From Gammaproteobacteria bacterium (GTDB lineage: Bacteria > Pseudomonadota > Gammaproteobacteria > JAADGQ01), in assembly GCA_015490755.1 (NCBI GenBank), contig WFXF01000015.1, positions 1 to 39,142 on the forward strand: a DNA stretch of 39,142 bases, in the 5' to 3' direction. The translations under genes were made by a program, and so were the position numbers. Positions 20,974 to 31,236 of the stretch are shown here, piece after piece (the stretch's first letter is position 1; each line of letters begins with the position of its first letter). The notes beneath the pieces are model-generated. The model made no database searches. It saw only the letters and a program-made list of their open reading frames with translations, and was not told where the DNA came from.

Positions 20974-21413
20974 GCGATGAGAGCCAGGATGATCAAGCAC
21001 TTGCCGATGAGTGGGCTGCTGCATTAGAGGAGTCAGGTGACAGTGAAGTCGATGCTGTAAACAGTGATGAGACAGCTGCATCTGAGCCAGCGCCTGAAGC
21101 ACCACCAACAGCAGACTTTCCCACCTTGCAAGATGAGAGTTCGGTTGTTGGTGATGGAAATCTGGATATGATTCTGGATATTCCTGTCACGATTGCTATG
21201 GAGCTTGGGCGCACAAAAATCAGTATCAGAAATTTGCTTCAACTCAATCAAGGCTCAGTGGTTGAATTAGATCGTCTGGCAGGTGAGCCGATGGATGTGC
21301 TGGTTAATAATACACTGGTTGCTCACGGTGAGGTTGTAGTGGTCAATGAAAAGTTTGGTATTCGGTTAACAGATGTTGTGAGTGCATCTGAACGAGTAAA
21401 AAACCTTAAATAG
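20970..21413 (+). CDS. fliN: FliN, flagellar switch protein
   Basis: A 147-residue FliN with a long acidic N-terminal extension (about 1-55, rich in E, D, A and P) and a C-terminal SpoA domain (about 65-145) with LDIPVTIAMELGRTKISIRNLLQLNQGSV-type signature. It forms the lower C-ring with FliM and helps dock the export ATPase complex. The start overlaps the fliM stop (ATGA). Confidence 0.96.
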   Translation: MSDESQDDQALADEWAAALEESGDSEVDAVNSDETAASEPAPEAPPTADFPTLQDESSVVGDGNLDMILDIPVTIAMELGRTKISIRNLLQLNQGSVVELDRLAGEPMDVLVNNTLVAHGEVVVVNEKFGIRLTDVVSASERVKNLK

Positions 21414-21425
21414 AAGGGCATTAAT

Positions 21426-21878
21426 ATGAATCATTACAAAAAAGAATTGGTTTTAATCATTTCGATGATCTCTGTTTTTTTACCTTCATTTTTATTGGCT
21501 GCTGGTGAGCAGCCAATAGGTGGTGCATTACAAAGCCCTGTCAGTACAGAAAATATGATTAGTGTAGTGCTGAGTCTGTTTTTAATATTGGTTTTGATTT
21601 TAGTCGCAGCCTGGATATTCAAGCGTTTTGGCCAGTTTCAAAGCATTCCTCATCATGAGTTAAAAATGCTGGCCAGTCTGTCAACAGGGCAGCGTGAGCG
21701 AATTGTGCTGTTACAGGTGGGAGAAAAACAGCTGTTGGTCGGTGTGACTCAGGGCAGTATTCGTACATTGTATGAACTGGAAGAGCCTATACAGACACAA
21801 AAATCAGGCGCAGAGGTACCGTCTTTTATGGAACGATTGGCGGTGGCTATGAAAAAACAGAGTCCGAAAAAATCATGA
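21426..21878 (+). CDS. fliO: FliO, flagellar export gate assembly factor
   Basis: A 150-residue membrane protein with a cleavable-looking signal (about 1-25), a TM helix (about 42-67, [20 protein letters not shown]) and a cytoplasmic domain with [24 protein letters not shown], typical of FliO. It assists assembly of the FliP-FliR complex. It overlaps fliP by 4 bases. Confidence 0.92.
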   Translation: MNHYKKELVLIISMISVFLPSFLLAAGEQPIGGALQSPVSTENMISVVLSLFLILVLILVAAWIFKRFGQFQSIPHHELKMLASLSTGQRERIVLLQVGEKQLLVGVTQGSIRTLYELEEPIQTQKSGAEVPSFMERLAVAMKKQSPKKS

Positions 21879-22612
21879 AACAGTTAATGTTGCTTTTTGT
21901 AATTTTACTGATTCCAGTCACAGCACTGGCTGAGCCCGGGCTGCCTACTGTGTCTGTATCAACAGACCCCTCTGGTGGGCAAACGTATACGTTGAGCATT
22001 CAGGCACTAGCCATGATGACGGCATTTGCATTTTTGCCTGCTGCATTGTTGATGATGACCTCATTCGCCCGAATTATTATTGTGCTTTCTATCTTGCGTC
22101 AGGCACTGGGCACGATGCAGACACCGACAACACAAATATTGATCGCGTTGGCACTGTTTTTGACGTTTTTTATCATGGAGCCTGTTTTTGACAAGGTGTA
22201 TCAAGATGGTATTGCGCCTTATCTGGAAAACGAGATTGGGCCAAAGGATGCTTTTGAAAAATCACGAGAGCCTATGCGCGAATTCATGATGGCTCAGACC
22301 CGTGATACCGATATCAACATGTTTGCCAATATTTCAGGTCGAACAGATATCAAGTCACCCGAAGATGTACCTTTTTCATTGTTGATGCCTGCATTTATTA
22401 CCAGTGAACTAAAAACAGCGTTTCAAATTGGTTTTTTAATCTTTATTCCGTTTTTAATTATTGATCTCGTGGTAGCCAGTGTGCTCATGGCTATGGGCAT
22501 GATGATGCTTTCGCCAATGATTATTTCGTTGCCATTTAAAATTATGCTGTTTGTTTTAGTCGATGGTTGGGCGCTCATTATGGGTACGTTGGCAGCAAGT
22601 TTTTATACTTGA
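21875..22612 (+). CDS. fliP: FliP, flagellar export gate protein
   Basis: A 245-residue core gate subunit. It has the expected N-terminal signal peptide ([19 protein letters not shown]) and four TM helices, with family blocks [21 protein letters not shown] and [13 protein letters not shown]. FliP pentamers with FliQ and FliR form the export channel in the MS ring. Confidence 0.97.
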   Translation: MKQLMLLFVILLIPVTALAEPGLPTVSVSTDPSGGQTYTLSIQALAMMTAFAFLPAALLMMTSFARIIIVLSILRQALGTMQTPTTQILIALALFLTFFIMEPVFDKVYQDGIAPYLENEIGPKDAFEKSREPMREFMMAQTRDTDINMFANISGRTDIKSPEDVPFSLLMPAFITSELKTAFQIGFLIFIPFLIIDLVVASVLMAMGMMMLSPMIISLPFKIMLFVLVDGWALIMGTLAASFYT

Positions 22613-22635
22613 ATTTATATAAAAGGGAGAATGTA

Positions 22636-22908
22636 ATGACCCCCGAATTTGTATTAACCATAGGCAGGCAAGCGCTGGAAGTCACGTTAGCTCTGATCTC
22701 GATATTGCTGGTTCCTGCTTTGGCCATTGGTTTATTAATCAGTACATTCCAGGCCGCCACACAGATCAGTGAGGCCACATTGAGCTTTATCCCCAAACTA
22801 ATGATTACATTCGCAGCATTGTTGATGGCAGGGCCCTGGATGTTACAGCTATTAACCACCTACACACAGCGTTTGTATGAAGCGATTCCAACCATGATCG
22901 GACTTTGA
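22636..22908 (+). CDS. fliQ: FliQ, flagellar export gate protein
   Basis: A 90-residue protein with two TM helices, beginning MTPEFVLTIGRQALEV, the family's usual length and start. GGGAGA precedes the ATG at 22636 at about 6 bases. An upstream in-frame start at 22567 lies inside fliP and is rejected. It is part of the FliPQR export channel. Confidence 0.96.
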   Translation: MTPEFVLTIGRQALEVTLALISILLVPALAIGLLISTFQAATQISEATLSFIPKLMITFAALLMAGPWMLQLLTTYTQRLYEAIPTMIGL

Positions 22909-22926
22909 TTTTTACAAGGCGTATGG

Positions 22927-23703
22927 ATGATGCATTTTCAAGCCACTGAAATCATTTCATTCCTTGGTGGCTACTTTTGGCCTTTTGTTCGCATTGGTGG
23001 CATGTTAATGATTGCTCCTGTATTTTCAGGAAAAATGATCTCAAAGCGTATTCGCATTGTTGTAGCCATAGTGCTGACAATCACAATCGCTCCGCTCACA
23101 CCACCCATGCCTATTATTGACCCATTGGGGCCGGAAGGCATCATGATTACCTTTAATCAATTGTTGATCGGCTTGATGATGGGCTTCGCTCTTCGAATTG
23201 CTTTTACAGCGCTGGAGCTGGGAGGGCAGGTGATTGGCCAATTGATGGGGTTGGGTTTTGCCCAGATGGTCGATCCTCAAAATGGTGTTTCAGTGCCTGT
23301 TGTAGGTCAGGTTTATATCATATTAGGTACGCTGATTTTTGTGACACTCAATGGTCACCTTATCTTGATTGAAGTGTTGGTTAACAGCTTTGAATCAATG
23401 CCCGTGACATTGCAGGGCATACCCATTAGCCATTTTTGGGATATGTTGATGTGGGGCAGCTGGATGTTTTTTGGGGCAATTATGATTGCAATTCCCGCAA
23501 TTGCTGCGCTCTTTATGGTGAATGTCGCTTTTGCCGTATTGGCACGTACTGCACCGCAATTGAACATTTTTGCCATCGGTTTTCCGATTACCTTAATTTT
23601 AGGGTTCATGATTATTATTTTATCGCTTTCCAGCTTTTACCCTCAATTTGAACGATTGCTTGAAAATGGTTTTCTGGTCATAAAACGGATTGTGGGGTTA
23701 TAG
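22927..23703 (+). CDS. fliR: FliR, flagellar export gate protein
   Basis: A 258-residue membrane protein with about six TM helices and the conserved GFALRIAFTALELGGQVIGQLMGLGFA block near residues 80-115. It completes the FliP5Q4R1 gate. It lies 18 bases after fliQ and 6 before flhB. Confidence 0.96.
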   Translation: MMHFQATEIISFLGGYFWPFVRIGGMLMIAPVFSGKMISKRIRIVVAIVLTITIAPLTPPMPIIDPLGPEGIMITFNQLLIGLMMGFALRIAFTALELGGQVIGQLMGLGFAQMVDPQNGVSVPVVGQVYIILGTLIFVTLNGHLILIEVLVNSFESMPVTLQGIPISHFWDMLMWGSWMFFGAIMIAIPAIAALFMVNVAFAVLARTAPQLNIFAIGFPITLILGFMIIILSLSSFYPQFERLLENGFLVIKRIVGL

Positions 23704-23709
23704 AGCACG

Positions 23710-24837
23710 ATGGCAGAGAGCGATAGCGGGCAGGAAAAAAGCGAAAAACCCAGCGAAAAAAAGCTGAAACAGTCAAAAGAGAAGGGGCAGATAGCTCGCT
23801 CTCGGGAGCTCACAACGTTCTTGATGATGATGGCTGCTGCTGGTGGGTTACTCTTTTTTGGTAGTCAAATGATTCAGGATTTGATGAGCGTTCTGAAAAA
23901 AGGTCTGATCATAGAGCGGGAAGTTATTTTTAGCGATAAGGCTGCGCCGATCAAGTTTGTTGAAGCGACTTATGATGGGCTTTTAATGCTTGCTCCGTTG
24001 TTTGGTGTGTTGTTTGTCGTGGCTCTTTTTGCACCTGTTTTACTGGGGGGAATCTCTTTTGCCTCACTTGGATTCAAAATCGAAAAGATTAATCCGCTGA
24101 AAGGGATTAAACGTATTTTTGGCCCTCAAGGGGGTATGGAGCTGTTTAAAGCACTGGCCAAGTTCTTTTTGGTTTTTGCCGTTGCCATTATTCTTATCTG
24201 GAGTATGCGGGATATTGTTTTTGGGTTGGGGTATCAAACGGTCATTGATTCATTGGTGCATACCGGCGATTTACTTGTACTGACCTTTTTATTAGTCAGT
24301 GCATCATTATTAGTTGTTGCCGGAATTGATGTGCCATTTCAGATCTGGAATCACCAACGTCAATTAAAGATGACGTTGCAAGAAGTTAAAGATGAGCTTA
24401 AAGAGACGGAAGGTAAACCTGAAGTCAAACAGCACATTCGTCAGGTTCAACAGGAGATGGCGCAGGGCCGAATGATGGGTGATGTACCTAAAGCTGATGT
24501 CATTATCACTAACCCGACTCACTATTCGGTCGCGCTCTGTTATGACAAAGATATTGGCGGTGCTCCAATCGTTGTCGCCAAGGGAGCGGATCTGATTGCG
24601 ATGCACATTCGTGCTATTGCAATTAAAAATGAGATTCCGTTAGTGGAGTCACCGATGCTGGCACGTTCTATCTATTATCACACTGATCTGAATTCCGAGA
24701 TTCCAGCAGGGCTTTATAAAGCAGTTGCGCAGGTGCTGGCTTACGTTTATCAATTAAAGAAAAACAGTCGTTCATATAACAGTGAACCCCAAAAGATGAA
24801 AGAAGGTATTTCGATACCGGATGATTTAAAACGATAG
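23710..24837 (+). CDS. flhB: FlhB, export gate and substrate-specificity switch
   Basis: A 375-residue protein with a basic N-terminus (EKPSEKKLKQSKEKGQIARS), four TM helices and a cytoplasmic autocleavage domain with N268-P-T-H271 in ITNPTHYSVAL. Cleavage between Asn and Pro changes export from hook to filament substrates. Residues after the domain (about 350-375) form a charged tail. Confidence 0.97.
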   Translation: MAESDSGQEKSEKPSEKKLKQSKEKGQIARSRELTTFLMMMAAAGGLLFFGSQMIQDLMSVLKKGLIIEREVIFSDKAAPIKFVEATYDGLLMLAPLFGVLFVVALFAPVLLGGISFASLGFKIEKINPLKGIKRIFGPQGGMELFKALAKFFLVFAVAIILIWSMRDIVFGLGYQTVIDSLVHTGDLLVLTFLLVSASLLVVAGIDVPFQIWNHQRQLKMTLQEVKDELKETEGKPEVKQHIRQVQQEMAQGRMMGDVPKADVIITNPTHYSVALCYDKDIGGAPIVVAKGADLIAMHIRAIAIKNEIPLVESPMLARSIYYHTDLNSEIPAGLYKAVAQVLAYVYQLKKNSRSYNSEPQKMKEGISIPDDLKR

Positions 24838-24870
24838 ATTTTTTTACATGATTTTTATGGATGAATTTTT

Positions 24871-26997
24871 ATGGCTGCTGGATCAGATGTCTTTGAAGGT
24901 TTAAAAAATGTAGGGCGCTCTGGATTGGGTGCTCCCATAATGATAACGGCGCTGCTTGCGATGATGGTTGTACCATTGCCGCCAATTGGGCTGGATATTC
25001 TGTTTACTTTTAATATTGCGCTCTCTTTAGTTGTGCTTCTGGCTTGTGTTTATGCACAACTGCCATTGCATTTTTCTTCATTCCCAACGGTTTTATTATT
25101 GGCCACTTTAATGCGCCTCGCACTGAATGTGGCTTCTACACGAGTCATTTTGCTTGAGGGCCATAATGGCCCCGAAGCTGCAGGTGAGGTGATCAATTCA
25201 TTCGGAAACTTTGTAGTCGGTGGAAACTATGTAGTGGGACTGGTGGTTTTTTCCATATTGGTTCTAATCAACTTTATTGTAGTTACCAAAGGTGCGGGGC
25301 GTATCTCTGAAGTGAGTGCCCGTTTTACACTTGATGCGATGCCCGGCAAGCAGATGGCGATTGATGCGGATCTGAATGCGGGGGTGATTGATCAGGAGGA
25401 AGCTAAAAAGCGCCGTTCAGAAGTTGTTCGGGAGGCTGATTTTTACGGCTCCATGGATGGTGCCAGCAAATTTGTTCGTGGTGATGCGATTGCCGGAATT
25501 TTAATTTTGTTTATTAATATATTCGGTGGTCTGGGTATTGGTATGGCGCAACATGGTATGTCTTTCGGTGATGCCGTGCATAACTATACACTATTGACGA
25601 TTGGTGATGGTTTGGTAGCGCAAATTCCATCTCTGGTTTTGTCAACGGCTTCTGCCATTATGGTGACTCGTGTTTCAAATGCTAAAGATATGGGAGGGCA
25701 AATTTTATCTCATCTGTTTAGTGAACCACGAGTGCTCTATGTGACAGGAGGGATTTTAGGTCTGGTTGGAATTATTCCCGGCATGCCTAATTTCGTTTTT
25801 CTAGGGTTGTCAGCTCTGTGCATTGGCGGTGCATACTATGGTTCAAAAGAGGGTGGCAGGAAACCTGAAAAGTCACTCTCTGCAAAAACAGATTCTCCAG
25901 CTGCATCAGGTACGGACTCAGCTATAAAGGCGAATGCGGCACCTGATGATAACAAGGAACTCAGTTGGGATGATGTGACACCGGTTGATATTGTCGGCCT
26001 TGAAGTCGGTTACCGTCTGATCCCTATGGTTGACAAAAAGCAGGGGGGGCAATTGATGTCGCGCATTAAGGGGGTGCGCAAAAAATTGACTGGGGAGCTT
26101 GGGTTTTTGATGCACCCTGTTCATATTAAAGATAATTTAAATCTTCCTCCCAATGGTTACCGGATTATTTTAAAAGGTGTGATTGCGGGTGAAGCTGAAG
26201 TCCATCCAGAGCAGGATATGGCGATTAATCCAGGGCAGGTTTCAGGGGGGTTGAATGGCATTGCCACAATAGATCCCGCATTTGGTCTGGAGGCCTACTG
26301 GATTGATACATCACAGCGTGATATTGCACAGACTCAGGGTTACACCGTTGTTGATGCCAGCACAGTGATTGCAACACATTTGAGCCATATTCTGGCACGC
26401 CATGCCCATCGCTTGTTGGGACGTGAGGAAGCTCAGCACTTACTGGATACATTGGCGAAAAAAGCACCCAGGCTGGTTGAGGCACTGGTGCCTGACCTTC
26501 TACCGCTGGGGGTTGTGCTCAAGGTGTTACAAAACCTGCTGGAAGAGAATGTGAGTATTCGTGATATTCAAACTATTGTCGAGACTTTGGCGGAATATGC
26601 GCCCAGTAGTCAGGATTCTGTCATGCTCACCAGTATGGTTCGGGTGTCACTGGGGCGATCTATTATCCAAAATATCAACGGCTTATCGGATGAACTTCCA
26701 ATTATTACATTAGACCCTCAACTGGAACACATCTTGCTCGAGTCAATACAGGCATCGGGTGGTGCAGGTATTGGACTAGAGCCCGGGATTGCAGAACGTA
26801 TACAGCAGTCTCTCATGAAGGCGGTTGAACAACAGGAGATTGTTGGAGAACCAGCGGTATTGGTTGTTGCAGCACCTCTTAGGGCATCGCTTGCAAAATT
26901 TATTCGTCATGGAATCTCTTCATTGCATGTTCTGGCATTTAATGAGCTTCCTGAGGATATAAAAATTAAAGTCGTGGTTGTCATTGGTAATAATTAG
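24871..26997 (+). CDS. flhA: FlhA, flagellar export gate protein
   Basis: A 708-residue protein of normal length. The N-terminal half has eight TM helices with the FHIPEP-family blocks RLALNVASTRVILLEG and ARFTLDAMPGKQMAIDADLNAG. A hydrophilic linker near 325-365 leads to the nonameric cytoplasmic ring domain, which binds chaperone-substrate complexes. No strong Shine-Dalgarno sequence precedes the ATG at 24871. Confidence 0.97.
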   Translation: MAAGSDVFEGLKNVGRSGLGAPIMITALLAMMVVPLPPIGLDILFTFNIALSLVVLLACVYAQLPLHFSSFPTVLLLATLMRLALNVASTRVILLEGHNGPEAAGEVINSFGNFVVGGNYVVGLVVFSILVLINFIVVTKGAGRISEVSARFTLDAMPGKQMAIDADLNAGVIDQEEAKKRRSEVVREADFYGSMDGASKFVRGDAIAGILILFINIFGGLGIGMAQHGMSFGDAVHNYTLLTIGDGLVAQIPSLVLSTASAIMVTRVSNAKDMGGQILSHLFSEPRVLYVTGGILGLVGIIPGMPNFVFLGLSALCIGGAYYGSKEGGRKPEKSLSAKTDSPAASGTDSAIKANAAPDDNKELSWDDVTPVDIVGLEVGYRLIPMVDKKQGGQLMSRIKGVRKKLTGELGFLMHPVHIKDNLNLPPNGYRIILKGVIAGEAEVHPEQDMAINPGQVSGGLNGIATIDPAFGLEAYWIDTSQRDIAQTQGYTVVDASTVIATHLSHILARHAHRLLGREEAQHLLDTLAKKAPRLVEALVPDLLPLGVVLKVLQNLLEENVSIRDIQTIVETLAEYAPSSQDSVMLTSMVRVSLGRSIIQNINGLSDELPIITLDPQLEHILLESIQASGGAGIGLEPGIAERIQQSLMKAVEQQEIVGEPAVLVVAAPLRASLAKFIRHGISSLHVLAFNELPEDIKIKVVVVIGNN

Positions 26998-27012
26998 CAT
27001 GGATCGTAATCT

Positions 27013-28356
27013 ATGAAAATCAAGCGTTACTTTGCACCTAATGTGCGGGAAGCCATTGCGTTAGTGCGTGACGAATTAGGTGAAGATGCGATTATTCTGT
27101 CTAACAAAAATGTTCAGGGCGGGGTCGAAATTATGGCCGCCGCAGATTATGACGAATCACTATTGAATGAAACAATTCCAGAGCCTGTAAAAAAGCCGGT
27201 ACACAAAAGAGCAGAACCCACTGCTCCAGCTTTAAACACAGAAACTGAAAATGTAACTTATGCAAAACCTCTGGTAAACAAGAAAAGTTCTGGTGGCATA
27301 AAAACAGAGAAAAAATCGAAATCAATACCTGTAACACCAAGATCTGAAACCAGTAAACGACTTTCTGAGACACCTGAAGCAAAAGGGTCATCCAAGTCCC
27401 AGGTTGTCTGGACTCAGGATCCGGTTTTTATAGAAATGCGCCAAGAGTTAAAATCACTGCGTAGCCTGGTTGAAAATCAACTTTCAGGTTTTGCCTGGGG
27501 AGAGATGATTCAACGTTATCCACAACGCGTAAAGCTATTGCAGCAGCTTACAAAGCTGGGTTTGAGTACCTCGATATGTCAGCGGTTATTAAATGAAGTT
27601 TCTGATATCGAGGATTTTGAGAAATTATGGCTTGCCTCTCTATCAAAACTTTCCAGTTGGTTGCCACTTAATGACGATGCCATTATCAGTGGAGGAGGTG
27701 TTGTTGCGATGGTAGGTCCGACAGGGGTCGGAAAAACAACCACAATCGCTAAACTAGCAGCGCGTTATGCACTTCGCTACGGTGCTCGTCACGTTGCATT
27801 GATCTCTATGGATAATTATCGAATAGGGGCTCATGAACAGCTCAGAAGTTATAGCCGGATACTCGATATGCCGGTACGCTTTCCAAAAGGCCACAATGAA
27901 CTGTGCCAAGCCTTGGAAGAATTTAGTGACAAGTCTTTAGTATTAATAGATACCGCTGGAATGAGCCAGCGAGACTTACGTTTAAACCAGCAATTTTCAC
28001 TACTAAAAAGCAAGGTGAGTATTACTACATATCTTGTATTATCAACCACGACAAGGTTATCTTGTTTGCATGAAACAATGGACGCTTTTAAGTCAGCAAA
28101 GCTTGATGGCTGCATATTAACGAAGCTTGATGAAGCTACAAGTCTGGGAGCAGCATTGAGTGAAGCGATTGAGCATAATCTGCCGATTGCATATATCAGT
28201 GATGGGCAGCGCGTTCCAGAGGATTTGAGTGTGGCACGTGCACATAATTTAATAAATCAGGCCGTATCAATAATGCAGCAAGCAGGACGTATTCTTGAAG
28301 AGGAAGCGCCAGGGCTAACAATTTTAAATAATGGAGGGATCGCTGCACATGTTTGA
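27013..28356 (+). CDS. flhF: FlhF, SRP-like GTPase for polar flagellum placement
   Basis: A 447-residue protein with the FlhF N-terminal segment (MKIKRYFAPNVREAIALVRDELGEDAIILS), a low-complexity Lys/Pro-rich B region (about 55-135), the N domain and a G domain with P-loop GPTGVGKTT at 235-243, DTAGMSQRD and TKLDEATSLG. FlhF marks the pole where the flagellum is built. It overlaps fleN by 8 bases. Confidence 0.97.
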   Translation: MKIKRYFAPNVREAIALVRDELGEDAIILSNKNVQGGVEIMAAADYDESLLNETIPEPVKKPVHKRAEPTAPALNTETENVTYAKPLVNKKSSGGIKTEKKSKSIPVTPRSETSKRLSETPEAKGSSKSQVVWTQDPVFIEMRQELKSLRSLVENQLSGFAWGEMIQRYPQRVKLLQQLTKLGLSTSICQRLLNEVSDIEDFEKLWLASLSKLSSWLPLNDDAIISGGGVVAMVGPTGVGKTTTIAKLAARYALRYGARHVALISMDNYRIGAHEQLRSYSRILDMPVRFPKGHNELCQALEEFSDKSLVLIDTAGMSQRDLRLNQQFSLLKSKVSITTYLVLSTTTRLSCLHETMDAFKSAKLDGCILTKLDEATSLGAALSEAIEHNLPIAYISDGQRVPEDLSVARAHNLINQAVSIMQQAGRILEEEAPGLTILNNGGIAAHV

Positions 28357-29230
28357 AGGTGCTTTGGATCAAGCGGCGGGTTTACGTAGCATGACTGAGT
28401 CTCGCCCTGTTCAGGTGATTGCTATCACCAGTGGTAAAGGAGGAGTTGGTAAAACAAATGTATCTGTCAATCTTGCGCTCTCCATGATTTCGATAGGGAA
28501 AAAGGTTTTATTGATGGATGCTGATCTTGGATTGGCAAATATTGATGTTTTGTTAGGAATCAGACCTACACATAATCTCTCTCACGTTATGAGTGGTGAA
28601 TGTTCACTGGAAGATGTGATTGTGGAAGGTCCGATGGGATTGCAAATTATCCCGGCATCCTCGGGTATTCAGCAAATGGTCGAAATGAACCCTATGGAGC
28701 ACGCGGGAATTATTCGATCATTTAGTGAGCTTAGCATGAAGGTTGATGTTTTATTGATCGATACTGCTGCGGGTATTTCTGACAGCGTTGTGTCGTTTAG
28801 TCGTGCTGCTCATGAAGTCGTGGTAGTGGTTTGTGACGAACCTGCGTCAATGACAGATGCCTATGCCATGATAAAGCTACTGAATACAAAGCATAGTCTT
28901 CAGCGTTTTCGAGTGCTGAGCAGTATGGTGCCAAATGTTGAAGAGGGAAGGAAGCTGTATAACAAGCTTGTAAAAGTAACGAATGACTATCTGGAGGTGA
29001 CATTGGATTTTATGGGTGTTGTTCCATATGACGAAAGTTTACGCAAAGCAGTACGCAAACAGCGTGCGGTTGTGGAAGCTTATCCGCGCAGTAAAGCGAC
29101 ACTTGCATTTAAAAGTTTAGCTAAAAAGGCCGATAAGTGGGCAATGCCTACAGTTGCCAGGGGACATCTTGAATTTTTTGTTGAGCGTTTAATTCAAGCT
29201 GGAAAATCGAAAGAAGGGAGAGGGGAGTAA
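28349..29230 (+). CDS. fleN: FleN (FlhG), MinD-like flagellar number regulator
   Basis: A 293-residue MinD/ParA-like ATPase with deviant Walker A SGKGGVGKT at 28-36, MDADLGLANIDVLLG and a C-terminal amphipathic region. It limits flagellum number by acting on FleQ and FlhF. I chose the ATG at 28349, which follows GGAGGG (28333-28338) and overlaps the flhF end; an in-frame ATG at 28331 is the alternative. Its TAA overlaps the fliA ATG (TAATG). Confidence 0.94.
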   Translation: MFEGALDQAAGLRSMTESRPVQVIAITSGKGGVGKTNVSVNLALSMISIGKKVLLMDADLGLANIDVLLGIRPTHNLSHVMSGECSLEDVIVEGPMGLQIIPASSGIQQMVEMNPMEHAGIIRSFSELSMKVDVLLIDTAAGISDSVVSFSRAAHEVVVVVCDEPASMTDAYAMIKLLNTKHSLQRFRVLSSMVPNVEEGRKLYNKLVKVTNDYLEVTLDFMGVVPYDESLRKAVRKQRAVVEAYPRSKATLAFKSLAKKADKWAMPTVARGHLEFFVERLIQAGKSKEGRGE

Positions 29231-29973
29231 TGAATGGAGCTGCAATGAAAGTCTCAACACCGACGAAAGAGAGCACACTAAATAACACTGTAATCAAGCA
29301 TGTACCATTAGTGAAACGCATTGCTTATCACTTGATGAGCCGGCTGCCCCCAAGTGTGCAAGCAGATGATTTGATACAGGCAGGAATGATTGGTCTGCTG
29401 GAAGCTGCACGTAATTACGATGCCAACCAGGGTGCCAGTTTTGAAACGTATGCGGGTATTCGTGTTCGTGGTGCAATGCTGGATGAAATCAGAAAAGCAG
29501 ATTGGGCACCTCGCTCTGTCCATCGTAAAGCACGAAAGTTAGCTACTGTTATTCGTGAAATTGAAAACAGAACAGGACGTGACGCACGCGATCATGAAGT
29601 TGCAGAAGAGCTTGAAATTACTCTAAACGAATATCACAAGATGTTGCAAGATGCCAGTGGCTATCGTGTTTTAAGTTTTGATGATATGACGAACGAGGGG
29701 GATGGTGTGTCGATTGGTCTATCTGACCATTTGCCTGGGCCACAGGAAAATATTCAAAAAGCTGATTTCAAGCGTTCATTAGCCAAAGCGATTGCCGGAC
29801 TGCCTGAGCGTGAAAGTATGGTCATTACACTTTATTACGATGAAGAGTTGAATTTGCGTGAAATTGGATCGGTACTGGGTGTGAGTGAGTCACGTGTCAG
29901 CCAGATACATAGTCAAGCGCTGATTAGATTGCAAGCCAGAATGAGTTCCTGGCGTAAAGATAAAGAGATTTAA
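29230..29973 (+). CDS. fliA: FliA, flagellar sigma factor sigma-28
   Basis: A 247-residue sigma factor with region 2 ([31 protein letters not shown]), region 3 and region 4 helix-turn-helix ([23 protein letters not shown]). FliA drives late genes such as flagellin and chemotaxis genes after FlgM export. The first ATG overlaps the fleN stop; a second ATG five codons later is possible. I found no obvious sigma-28 promoter inside the window. Confidence 0.97.
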   Translation: MNGAAMKVSTPTKESTLNNTVIKHVPLVKRIAYHLMSRLPPSVQADDLIQAGMIGLLEAARNYDANQGASFETYAGIRVRGAMLDEIRKADWAPRSVHRKARKLATVIREIENRTGRDARDHEVAEELEITLNEYHKMLQDASGYRVLSFDDMTNEGDGVSIGLSDHLPGPQENIQKADFKRSLAKAIAGLPERESMVITLYYDEELNLREIGSVLGVSESRVSQIHSQALIRLQARMSSWRKDKEI

Positions 29974-30037
29974 TAAACGGCCGGATATACAAGTAATAGA
30001 TTCAGCTAATACTTTCTACACGAAAACGGAGGTAGAT

Positions 30038-30430
30038 GTGGATAAAAATATGAAAATTTTGATCGTGGATGATTTTTCAACGATGCGCCGCATTATTAAA
30101 AATCTATTACGTGATCTGGGGTTTAATAATACCGCAGAAGCCGATGATGGTAATACAGGCTTGCCTATGTTGCAGTCGGGAAACTTTGACTTCCTTGTGA
30201 CCGACTGGAATATGCCGGGTATGCCTGGAATTGATCTGCTCAAAGCGGTCAGGGCAGATGAGAAGCTCTCTTCCCTGCCTGTTTTAATGGTAACAGCTGA
30301 ATCCAAGCGAGAACAGATTGTAGCAGCGGCAGAAGCGGGTGTGAATGGCTATATAGTAAAACCGTTTACAGCGGCCACATTAAAAGAAAAAATCGATAAA
30401 ATTTTTGAACGCATTGAGGCAAGTGCTTAG
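30038..30430 (+). CDS. cheY: CheY, chemotaxis response regulator
   Basis: A 130-residue single-domain receiver. The acidic pocket D11-D12, phosphoacceptor D56, T86 and K108 are all present. CheY-P binds FliM and CheZ. The start is GTG at 30038 with GGAGGT five to six bases upstream; an ATG four codons later is too far from that site. Confidence 0.97.
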   Translation: MDKNMKILIVDDFSTMRRIIKNLLRDLGFNNTAEADDGNTGLPMLQSGNFDFLVTDWNMPGMPGIDLLKAVRADEKLSSLPVLMVTAESKREQIVAAAEAGVNGYIVKPFTAATLKEKIDKIFERIEASA

Positions 30431-30484
30431 CTTTGATTTTAATCGAACACAATAGACAATACGTCAAAGGTAAGGGATTTACTC

Positions 30485-31225
30485 ATGATAGAGACGGTCG
30501 ATGCACCAAGCCAGGAGCTTGAATTAGCCCAGCAACTTGTTGAACACATAAAAGCAGGCAATAGTGACGATATCACTCAGGTGTTTGAAGAGCTTGCATC
30601 CATACGCGAAACCACCCTGTTTCAAGAACTGGGCAAACTCACAAGAGAGTTCCATGAAACGCTGAATAGTTTTCGTCAAGATATTGATTTGGCCAATATG
30701 GCCGAACAGGAGTTCCCTGATGCTAAAGAGCGGCTGAATTACGTAATTACAATGACTCAGCAGGCGGCAGATCGCACTTTGAATTCAGTCGAAGGTGCGC
30801 TTCCTTTATGTGACAGCCTGACTCAAAACACGAATCAACTTAAATTACGCTGGAAGCGTTTTCAATCCAGAGAGCTGTCAGCCGATGAATTCAGATCTTT
30901 GGTTCATGATATTGATGGTTTTCTTGATGCCTCATACACAGATTCAGGAAAGCTTAAAGAGCAGCTAAATGATATTTTAATGGCTCAGGATTATCAGGAC
31001 CTGACCGGTCAGATTATTCGCAAAGTTATTAGCCTGGTCGATAATGTAGAAAAAGGTTTAGTCAATTTAATTAAAGTATCGGGGGCAAGGATTACATCTG
31101 TTGAAAATGAAAAAGTCAATGATGTCAATGTACTTGAAGGCCCTCAGATACCAAGTATGAAGTCAAGCACAGCAGTTAATGGGCAAGATGAAGTGGATGA
31201 CTTATTGTCGAGCCTCGGTTTCTAA
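30485..31225 (+). CDS. cheZ: CheZ, CheY-P phosphatase
   Basis: A 246-residue CheZ. The long helical hairpin carries the catalytic segment MAQDYQDLTGQ (active-site Gln and Asp), and the last twelve residues, DEVDDLLSSLGF (235-246), are the CheY-binding tail known from E. coli. Between them is a flexible linker (about 200-230). Confidence 0.97.
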   Translation: MIETVDAPSQELELAQQLVEHIKAGNSDDITQVFEELASIRETTLFQELGKLTREFHETLNSFRQDIDLANMAEQEFPDAKERLNYVITMTQQAADRTLNSVEGALPLCDSLTQNTNQLKLRWKRFQSRELSADEFRSLVHDIDGFLDASYTDSGKLKEQLNDILMAQDYQDLTGQIIRKVISLVDNVEKGLVNLIKVSGARITSVENEKVNDVNVLEGPQIPSMKSSTAVNGQDEVDDLLSSLGF

Positions 31226-31236
31226 AGGAATTAGAT